A stretch of DNA of 11,704 nt from Anaerolineales bacterium (lineage in GTDB: Bacteria > Chloroflexota > Anaerolineae > 4572-78 > NAK82): the NCBI GenBank assembly GCA_024643945.1, contig JAHELX010000134.1, positions 1-11,704 of the forward strand. Reading direction: 5' to 3'. Below the pieces are notes generated by a model. It was not told the origin of the DNA and did no database searches. It saw only the letters and a list, made by a program, of their open reading frames with translations. The position numbers and the translations under genes are program-made. Below, in pieces: positions 6,775 through 11,704 of this stretch. Positions within the stretch are counted from its first letter, which is position 1. Every line of letters begins with the position of its first letter.

Positions 6775-7332
6775 TTATATCTCCAGTATTTCTTGCTCCT
6801 TGGCTCGACCTATCTCGTCAACCATCTCAATGTATTTGTCGGTGAGTTTTTGAAGATCGTCCTTGCCAACGTAGAATTCGTCTTCTGAAATAAGCTTCTC
6901 TTTTTCCAGTTCCCGCAGATCGTTGAGTCCATCCCGCCGACAGTTGCGCACTGCCACTCGCGCCTCCTCCACTCGCTTGGAGACAACCTTGGTCAATTCG
7001 CGGCGCCGCTCTTCGGTGAGAGGGGGGATGACCAGGCGGATGAGCTTGCCGTCGTTGGTAGGGGTCAGCCCCAGGTCAGACTGGAGAATCGCCCGCTCGA
7101 TGTCCTTCAACGCGCTGGCATCCCAGGGGCGGATGGTTAGCAAATGCGGCTCTGGCGCCGAGATGGAAGCCAACTCAATCAGGTTGGTGGCAGTGCCGTA
7201 ATAGTCAACCCGCAATCGCTCAACCAGGGCCGGCGATGCGCGCCCGGTTCGGATTCCCTTGAGATCCATCTGGAGCGCTTCCACTGATTTTTTCATCCGA
7301 TCTTCGGTCTCGGATAGAGCTTCTGTAATCAC
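6775..7332 (-). CDS. frr: Ribosome recycling factor
   Basis: A 185-residue RRF that splits the post-termination ribosome together with EF-G. The motif [21 protein letters not shown], the [15 protein letters not shown] segment and the C-terminal helix up to EQEILEI are clear, and the length is standard. I take GTG at 7332 as the start: GGAGG (7345-7341) is eight bases upstream, and the protein then begins [15 protein letters not shown] like other RRFs. The frame stays open upstream to 7563, but that stretch translates the fold-back repeat and part of pyrH and is not part of the gene. The ribosome-binding site touches the edge of repeat copy 2, which separates frr from pyrH. Confidence 0.95.
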   Translation of the reverse strand: MITEALSETEDRMKKSVEALQMDLKGIRTGRASPALVERLRVDYYGTATNLIELASISAPEPHLLTIRPWDASALKDIERAILQSDLGLTPTNDGKLIRLVIPPLTEERRRELTKVVSKRVEEARVAVRNCRRDGLNDLRELEKEKLISEDEFYVGKDDLQKLTDKYIEMVDEIGRAKEQEILEI

Positions 7333-7346
7333 TGGCGACACCTCCG

Positions 7347-7431
7347 AAGTACTTGTCCAATAACAACTTTGCACTTCAATCGGCGCATCAGGTGTAAACT
7401 GATTGCGAAAGTGCCGGGTTATTTCTGGACA
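7347..7431 (-). repeat. Fold-back repeat, copy 2 (MITE-like), between pyrH and frr
   Basis: This copy matches 1789-1870 in the same plus-strand orientation. Its outer ends are TGTCC (7354-7358) and GGACA (7427-7431), a perfect 5-bp inverted repeat, and the arms continue as an imperfect inverted repeat (TGTCCA, ATAAC, GCACTT shared with gaps). It fills most of the 125-bp pyrH-frr gap and lies two bases upstream of the frr Shine-Dalgarno on the minus strand. The transcript of the operon would carry a hairpin here. Confidence 0.65.
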
Positions 7432-7457
7432 GTCAAAAGAAAAGCTGATGAGAAGAC

Positions 7458-8174
7458 TCAGGGACCGATGAGGGTGCCAACCCTCTCCCCCAAAACCGCC
7501 TGCTGGATGCTTCCATCCTGCCACAGGTTCAAGACAATGATGGGCATCTGGTTGTCCATGCAAAGCGAGATGGCGGTACTGTCGAGCACTTTCACCCCCA
7601 GGTTCAGGGCCTCGATATAGTGCAGGTGATCAAAGCGATAAGCATCGGGATTGGTGGCTGGATCGTCATCGTACACGCCGTCAACCTTGGTGGCTTTGAT
7701 GAGCAACTCGGCGTCTATCTCCATCGCACGCAGGGCGGCAGCGGTATCGGTAGTGAAATAGGGATTGCCGGTACCGGCCCCGAGAAGGACGACACGCCCC
7801 TTCTCCAGATGCCGAATGGCGCGCCCCCGGATGTAAGGCTCGGCGACAGCGCGCATCTCAATTGCAGTCTGCACTCGTGTCTCGAGCCCGATGCGACTCA
7901 GTGCGTCGGCCAGCGCCAATGCGTTCATAACCGTAGCCAGCATTCCCATATGGTCGGCGGTAGCACGCTCCATACCGTGCAATAGGCCATCTCTTCCACG
8001 CCACAGATTCCCGGCACCCATGACGATGGCTACTTCTACCCCGTGCTCCCGCACCGACTTTATGATCGCCGCCAGATTATCAGCTTGATTGGGATCTATG
8101 CCAAAGCCTTGAGGGCCGGCCAGCGCTTCTCCACCTACTTTAAGCAGGATACGATGATATTTGGCAACCGGCAT
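7458..8174 (-). CDS. pyrH: UMP kinase
   Basis: A 238-residue bacterial UMP kinase of the amino-acid kinase fold; it phosphorylates UMP to UDP in pyrimidine synthesis. Motifs seen: the N-terminal KVGGEALAG phosphate loop (usually K-L-S-G-E-A-L, here with Gly for Ser), [37 protein letters not shown] and [14 protein letters not shown], then LDSTAI near the end. Two adjacent ATGs are possible (8177 and 8174); AGGG at 8184-8181 is six bases from the second, which I prefer. A longer frame from TTG at 8201 would start inside the tsf terminator and is unlikely. The gene lies between tsf and frr as in most bacteria. Confidence 0.95.
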   Translation of the reverse strand: MPVAKYHRILLKVGGEALAGPQGFGIDPNQADNLAAIIKSVREHGVEVAIVMGAGNLWRGRDGLLHGMERATADHMGMLATVMNALALADALSRIGLETRVQTAIEMRAVAEPYIRGRAIRHLEKGRVVLLGAGTGNPYFTTDTAAALRAMEIDAELLIKATKVDGVYDDDPATNPDAYRFDHLHYIEALNLGVKVLDSTAISLCMDNQMPIIVLNLWQDGSIQQAVLGERVGTLIGP

Positions 8175-8193
8175 CATTTTCCCTAAGAGAGCT

Positions 8194-8229
8194 AAAAACA
8201 AGGCCAGAACTGGCAGTCCCGGCCTTGTT
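8194..8229 (-). terminator. Strong intrinsic terminator between tsf and pyrH
   Basis: On the minus strand AACAAGGCC (8229-8221) plus GGGACT (8220-8215) pairs with AGTTCT (8211-8206) plus GGCCTTGTT (8205-8197). This is an uninterrupted 15-pair stem with two G-U pairs and a GCC triloop, followed by a T run to 8194. The G-U pairs make it better on the minus than on the plus strand, so it is directed against the rpsB-tsf transcript. It begins four bases after the tsf stop and ends about 20 bases before the pyrH start. Confidence 0.85.
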
Positions 8230-8232
8230 GTC

Positions 8233-9120
8233 TCATTCGCCTTCCTCTAGCGCAAAGCGAACAAAGCGCTCGACCGCAAGGGGCGCACCTAAATCTTTGC
8301 TTTTTTGCGTCAGAAGATCGCCTATACTCTGGTCGTCGTCTTTCACGAAGGGCTGGTGCAACAGACATACTTGCTCATACCACTTGCCAAGCTTGCCGGA
8401 TACGATCCGCTCCTTGATGTGATCTGGCTTGTTGCCCTCAGCCGCCTCGGCCAGATATTTGGCCCGCTCGGCCTCGAGAACCGGGTCCGGTACATCATCG
8501 GGCGAAATATGTTTTGGCGCTGCAGCCGCAATTTGCAGGGCCAGGTCGTGGACCAATTCGCGGAAGGCAGCGCTGCGTGCTACGTCTTCGCTGCCAGCCG
8601 ACACATCCACCAGGACGCCGATGCGACTGCCGGGATGAACGTAACCTTCGATCAGGCCACCCCCGTCTCGCTCTAACCGGGCGAAGCGTTTGAGCACCAT
8701 GTTTTCACCCAGCCTGGCGACAAGTTGGGTGAGACGCTCACCGACGGTGATGCTCTGATCCTCTATAAACGGTCGATTGAGCAATGCCGCCGCGTCAGCC
8801 ACGTCGGTTTCCTGGCTCACTTGCTTCACCATCGCCCTTACAAAATTCTGGAAGTCCTCGGTACGGGCGACGAAGTCGGTTTCACAATTCACCTCTACAA
8901 TAGCCCCCAGTTGACCCGATTCGTCCACCAGGGCGTTTACCAGACCTTCATTGGCTTCTCGGCTGGCCTTCTTGGCGGCAGCATCCAACCCCTTTTCTCG
9001 CAGATATTCTACTGCTTTATCGAAATCACCTTCAGCGGCTTCTAATGCCTTCTTGCAGTCGAGCACCCCAGCACCGGTAGCTGCACGCAGTTCTTTGATC
9101 ATTTCAGCGTTGATAGCCAA
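8233..9120 (-). CDS. tsf: Elongation factor Ts
   Basis: A 295-residue EF-Ts, the nucleotide exchange factor for EF-Tu. The N-terminal UBA-like part reads [20 protein letters not shown] (residues 7-26), and the EF-Tu-contacting TDFVAR is at 81-86. The dimerisation region and the C-terminal module ([17 protein letters not shown]) are present, so it is full length. The start is TTG at 9120: GAGGAGG lies exactly six bases upstream, and the peptide begins [11 protein letters not shown] as in other EF-Ts proteins. It follows rpsB by 59 bases. A CATTGC/GCAATG hairpin (about 9150-9167) lies in that gap but has no T tract, so it is not a terminator. Confidence 0.97.
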   Translation of the reverse strand: MAINAEMIKELRAATGAGVLDCKKALEAAEGDFDKAVEYLREKGLDAAAKKASREANEGLVNALVDESGQLGAIVEVNCETDFVARTEDFQNFVRAMVKQVSQETDVADAAALLNRPFIEDQSITVGERLTQLVARLGENMVLKRFARLERDGGGLIEGYVHPGSRIGVLVDVSAGSEDVARSAAFRELVHDLALQIAAAAPKHISPDDVPDPVLEAERAKYLAEAAEGNKPDHIKERIVSGKLGKWYEQVCLLHQPFVKDDDQSIGDLLTQKSKDLGAPLAVERFVRFALEEGE

Positions 9121-9179
9121 ATTATACCTCCTCTATGTCAAGCACCTTCCATTGCATCAGCGCAATGAAGAGATGTAAG

Positions 9180-10214
9180 TTATGCTTCCTGATTCGCGGA
9201 TTCCTGTTCCTTAAGCTCTTGGTCAGCAAGTTCTTCAACTTCGTCGGAGTCTTCTTCTGCAAACTCCTCTTCTTCCTGCTCTTCCTTAAGCTCTTCTTCG
9301 AACTCTTCTTCCAGCTCTTCTTCCAGCTCTTCTTCCAGCTCTTCTTCTTCTTCAGCCAATTCGGCTACAGGACGTCGTGGGGGGCGTTTCTTGCTGAATT
9401 TGTAGTCTTCTTCTTCTTCCTCATAAGCTTCTGCTGCCCGCAACTTGGCCAGAGTAGATGGGCCAAGATAACGCTCGAGGCTCTCCTCGCCCATAGCTGC
9501 GACTTCTTCTTCCTCGGCCAGCGTCGCCTCACGTATTTGTTGACCTTCGACGACGGCGTCAGCTATGGTGCTCACCATCAACCGGATAGCGCGGATGGCA
9601 TCGTCGTTGGAAGGAATGACGTAATCAATAGGTTCTGGGTCACAGTTGGTATCCACCATAGCGATGATGGGAATCCCCAGGTTGTTGGCTTCCTTAACGG
9701 CGATAGCCTCGCGTCGCACATCCACAACGAACAGCCAGTTGGGCAGGCGGCGCATATCTTTGAGTCCCCCCAGCCGCCGATTGAGACGTATGATCTCGTA
9801 TTCCAGTTTACCCACTTCTTTCTTGGGCAGTCGAGCAAATTCGCCGCGCATCTGCTTCTTTTCCAAATCCAGCAGATAATCAATGCGTTGGCGAATCGTG
9901 CGCCAGTTAGTGAGGGTGCCGCCCAACCAGCGCTGGTTAACGTAAGGTGCCCCGCAGCGGATTGATTCATCAGCCACCGTGTCCTGGGCCTGCTTCTTAG
10001 TGCCAACGAACAGAATCAAGCCGCCCTCGGCCACGGTATCACGCACCAGATTGTATGCTTCGTCGAGACGGGAAATGGTTTGCTGCAGGTCGAGGATATG
10101 GATCCCGTTGCGCTCGGTGAAGATGTATTGTTTCATCTTCGGATTCCAGCGCCGGGTTCGATGACCAAAGTGGACGCCCGCTTCCAGGAGCGCCTTCATA
10201 GATACTACAGCCAT
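9180..10214 (-). CDS. rpsB: Ribosomal protein S2 with long acidic C-terminal tail
   Basis: A 344-residue S2. Residues 1 to about 229 are ordinary: [22 protein letters not shown] at the N-terminus, then [31 protein letters not shown] and [25 protein letters not shown]. Typical S2 is about 230-260 residues; here some 115 more follow. After a linker ([19 protein letters not shown]) and a short basic patch (KKRPPRRP), the last 60 residues are mostly Glu with Leu, including repeats of EEEL. ATG at 10214 with AGGAGA six bases upstream. It is the first gene of the cluster, with a clear promoter and structured leader. The tail may have grown by slippage of a 12-bp repeat. Confidence 0.96.
   Translation of the reverse strand: MAVVSMKALLEAGVHFGHRTRRWNPKMKQYIFTERNGIHILDLQQTISRLDEAYNLVRDTVAEGGLILFVGTKKQAQDTVADESIRCGAPYVNQRWLGGTLTNWRTIRQRIDYLLDLEKKQMRGEFARLPKKEVGKLEYEIIRLNRRLGGLKDMRRLPNWLFVVDVRREAIAVKEANNLGIPIIAMVDTNCDPEPIDYVIPSNDDAIRAIRLMVSTIADAVVEGQQIREATLAEEEEVAAMGEESLERYLGPSTLAKLRAAEAYEEEEEDYKFSKKRPPRRPVAELAEEEEELEEELEEELEEEFEEELKEEQEEEEFAEEDSDEVEELADQELKEQESANQEA
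9289..9348 (-). repeat. 12-bp tandem repeat inside rpsB
   Basis: Five 12-base units (plus strand AGCTCTTCTTCC and close variants) run head to tail at 9289-9300, 9301-9312, 9313-9324, 9325-9336 and 9337-9348; two are identical and the others differ by one base from that form. Read on the coding strand each gives Glu-Glu-Glu-Leu, or Phe for Leu in one unit. A gain or loss of a unit keeps the frame. Confidence 0.85.
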
Positions 10215-10333
10215 AGCTTTTCTCCTTTTGTTTTATGCGTCCGCCCTCTTCATTCCCGGCAGAGACCTGGCCAGCGGCCAGGCACACCCTGTCGAGTCGA
10301 AGGACGTGTGATCTCTGGGCCCTATTGGCCCGA
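10215..10333 (-). promoter_or_regulatory. rpsB leader with three-way-junction fold
   Basis: Between the predicted transcription start (about 10333) and rpsB, three helices fit together exactly. P1 pairs CAGAGA 10260-10265 with TCTCTG 10312-10317. P3 pairs CCTGGCC 10266-10272 with GGCCAGG 10276-10282 around a triloop. P2 pairs CACAC and CCT 10283-10290 with AGG and GTGTG 10301-10310, with a two-base bulge. P3 abuts both P1 and P2 and one base separates P2 from P1, so it is a compact junction. The likely role is autoregulation by S2, as leaders of ribosomal protein operons often do; that role is inference. Confidence 0.5.
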
Positions 10334-10339
10334 ACGGAA

Positions 10340-10368
10340 AGTATAACACGATGGGAACGATTGAGCAA
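10340..10368 (-). promoter_or_regulatory. Promoter of the rpsB cluster
   Basis: Reading the minus strand, TTGCTC (10368-10363) and TATACT (10345-10340) are 17 bases apart, with a TG one base ahead of the -10 (extended -10). Transcription would start near 10333 and give a leader of about 120 bases before rpsB. Confidence 0.7.
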
Positions 10369-10373
10369 GTTAT

Positions 10374-10406
10374 AGGTGCAACGCACTTCCGAAGTGCGTT
10401 GCACCT
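10374..10406. repeat. Perfect 33-bp palindrome in the divergent rpsB/symporter gap
   Basis: Arms of 16 bases (10374-10389 and 10391-10406) are perfect inverted copies around a single C at 10390; the arm core is GGTGCAACGCACTTC. It lies six bases upstream of the rpsB -35 and about 30 bases upstream of the symporter -10. It looks like a short extragenic palindrome or an operator for a dimeric regulator. There is no T tract, so it is not a clear terminator. Confidence 0.8.
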
Positions 10407-10433
10407 TGGGCACTACCATATTGCCGCAGGTGA

Positions 10434-10442
10434 TGCTATAAT
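10434..10442 (+). promoter_or_regulatory. Extended -10 promoter of the symporter gene
   Basis: TGCTATAAT at 10434-10442 is a full extended -10, preceded by GA just as the promoter at 1462 is preceded by TA. No good -35 lies 16-18 bases upstream (TACCAT is in that place), which extended -10 promoters tolerate. Transcription would start about 37 bases before the GTG start. Confidence 0.55.
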
Positions 10443-10485
10443 TCCACGGCCAGCACCTGTAAACTCGATGGGGAGGAGGAAGCCG

Positions 10486-11704
10486 GTGAATGAATCTGAA
10501 TCGTCTCGTCTATCGTGGCGGCTGAAATTATTCTATGGGGCCGGCGACACGGGCTTCAGTATCACCTACACCACCCTGGATTTTCTCTTCGCCAAATTTC
10601 TCCTTGACGTCGTAGGGCTTCCTGCTGCCCTGGCCGCCGCCTCGATTTTTGCAGGACGGACCTGGGATTGGATCAACGATCCGCTGGTGGGATTCATCAG
10701 CGACCGGACCCGAACTCGTTGGGGACGTCGCCGCCCCTTTCTGCTTTTCGGCGCAATTCCCTTTGCCCTGACGTTTGTGCTGATGTGGTGGATTCCCCCC
10801 CTGCCCAGCGCCACCGCCCTCGCCCTCTACTATAGCCTGGCCTACTTCCTGTTTGACGCTATGGCGACGCTGGTCAGTGTGCCGTACTACGCCCTTACTC
10901 CGGAGCTGACCCCCGATTATGACGAGCGCACTTCCCTCAATATGTATCGCATGATCTTCTCCATCCTGGCCGGGATGATCGCCTATCTGGCGCCCGATCT
11001 CATCCGCCTCTTTGGTGAGCCGCGTACCGGCCACGTAGCGGTGGCTGCCATGTTCGGCGTTGTCGCCGCCATCCCTCTCTTTGGTGTGTATCTCACGGCA
11101 GAGGAAAAGATGGAATATCAACGCGAAGCACCTCGTTCTGATTTCGGCGACCTGGTCAATTCGCTCATTGGCTGGATTCGTGACCACAGGCTGTTGAGTG
11201 GGATCACGGCGCTTCCGGTGGTCGTTTGGTTCGTCATATGGTGGGGCAACGAGATGATGCTTTTTATGGGTGTCTTGATCTTCGCCACCGGAATCATCAT
11301 CCGAGTCTTCAATCATAATCGCCCCTTTTTATTTGCCATGGGTATCTTTCTCTTCACCTGGACAGCGGTGGCCGTGATTGTCTCCATCTTGCCCTTTTTT
11401 GTCGAGTACTGGCTGGGCATACCCGACCAGTTGACGCAGATCATGGCGGTCGTCTTCATCAGTGCCTTGCTGTGGCTCCCCTTTTGGAGTTGGTTTGCCC
11501 AACGCTTCAGCAAACGCAGTGCCTACGTGGTGGGTATGCTCTTCTGGGGCGCGGTGCAATTGGTGCTCATCTCGCTGCGACCGGGCACGCCCTTGCCGCT
11601 GGTGCTGGGACTGGCTGCCCTGGCCGGGGTAGGGGTCAGTACGGCGCACATTATTCCCTATTCCATCATTCCCGATGCGCTGGAATGGGATGAATTGCGC
11701 ACCG
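10486..11704 (+). CDS. GPH-family (MelB-like) sugar:cation symporter, cut at the window edge
   Basis: An open frame of 406 codons runs off the right edge. The protein is a multi-pass transporter of the glycoside-pentoside-hexuronide:cation family. The signature is clear: GRTWDWINDPLVGFISDRTRTRWGRRRP after the first segments, with Asp61 and Asp65 in the place of the cation-binding aspartates of MelB, then SVPYYALTPELTPDYDERTSLN. The substrate cannot be told. I choose GTG at 10486, with AGGAGG at 10474-10479 six bases upstream. An in-frame ATG at 10468 lacks a Shine-Dalgarno. The GC-rich antisense frames over 10528-11316 are shadows. About 50-100 residues are probably missing from the C-terminus. 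It is divergent from rpsB and shares its upstream region. Confidence 0.92.
   Translation, partial: MNESESSRLSWRLKLFYGAGDTGFSITYTTLDFLFAKFLLDVVGLPAALAAASIFAGRTWDWINDPLVGFISDRTRTRWGRRRPFLLFGAIPFALTFVLMWWIPPLPSATALALYYSLAYFLFDAMATLVSVPYYALTPELTPDYDERTSLNMYRMIFSILAGMIAYLAPDLIRLFGEPRTGHVAVAAMFGVVAAIPLFGVYLTAEEKMEYQREAPRSDFGDLVNSLIGWIRDHRLLSGITALPVVVWFVIWWGNEMMLFMGVLIFATGIIIRVFNHNRPFLFAMGIFLFTWTAVAVIVSILPFFVEYWLGIPDQLTQIMAVVFISALLWLPFWSWFAQRFSKRSAYVVGMLFWGAVQLVLISLRPGTPLPLVLGLAALAGVGVSTAHIIPYSIIPDALEWDELRT

Noticed and set aside
7333..7563. Upstream extension of the frr frame to 262 residues
   Set aside because: The extension translates the fold-back repeat and the end of pyrH in another frame; GTG 7332 with GGAGG gives a normal RRF.
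9121..9141. Consensus TTGACA and TATAAT on the minus strand just before tsf
   Set aside because: The boxes are only 9 bases apart instead of about 17, and the space between is the tsf Shine-Dalgarno, so this is not a usable promoter.
9289..9348. Tandem 12-bp repeats considered as CRISPR-like
   Set aside because: Units are directly adjacent with no spacers and lie in frame within rpsB.
9135..9965. Long plus-strand frame rich in Phe and Leu opposite rpsB
   Set aside because: It is the antisense of the Glu-rich rpsB tail and S2 body, with no start signal.
10528..11316. Minus-strand 262-codon frame opposite the symporter
   Set aside because: Its composition (Gly, His, Gln, Arg rich) is that of a shadow frame; the plus-strand symporter is unmistakable.

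Overview
The window looks like chromosomal DNA of a free-living bacterium of about 55% G+C. Frequent GTG and TTG starts, Shine-Dalgarno sequences of the AGGAGG type and the protein flavours make me think of a Chloroflexota (Anaerolineae-like) genome. That assignment is inference; no rRNA or other decisive marker is present.

Left part, plus strand (1-1426): the end of a possible upstream gene overlaps a PEBP/YbhB-type protein by 4 bases, followed 30 bases later by an alpha/beta hydrolase of the type often fused to OsmC. Position 1427-1894 has no convincing protein gene. It holds a consensus-like extended -10 promoter, a run of predicted RNA helices with a terminator-like hairpin, and an 80-odd-bp fold-back repeat that ends just before the next Shine-Dalgarno. 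A membrane-bound HisKA_3-type sensor histidine kinase (1895-3661) follows and overlaps an unrecognised multi-pass membrane protein (3658-4470) by 4 bases. No response regulator is in the window. The 206-bp convergent gap 4471-4676 is filled by two adjacent palindromic elements.

Right part, minus strand (10368 down to 4677): the classic translation, nucleotide and cell-envelope cluster rpsB-tsf-pyrH-frr-uppS-cdsA, ending in a nitroreductase-family gene. It starts from a good sigma70-type promoter at 10340-10368 and a leader that folds into a three-way junction just ahead of rpsB. rpsB carries an unusually long acidic C-terminal tail encoded partly by a 12-bp tandem repeat. A very strong intrinsic terminator sits between tsf and pyrH. 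A second copy of the fold-back repeat has landed between pyrH and frr. Together these genes supply two translation factors or ribosomal parts (S2, EF-Ts), UMP kinase, ribosome recycling factor, undecaprenyl-diphosphate synthase and CDP-diacylglycerol synthase.

Far right, plus strand (10486 to the edge): a GPH-family (MelB-like) sugar:cation symporter, cut by the window end, diverges from rpsB. Its promoter region contains a perfect 33-bp palindrome.

I found no CRISPR array, tRNA, rRNA, transposase or recognisable defence system. The strongest candidates for something undescribed are the structured region at 1474-1751, the rpsB leader junction, and the short fold-back elements placed at regulatory positions.
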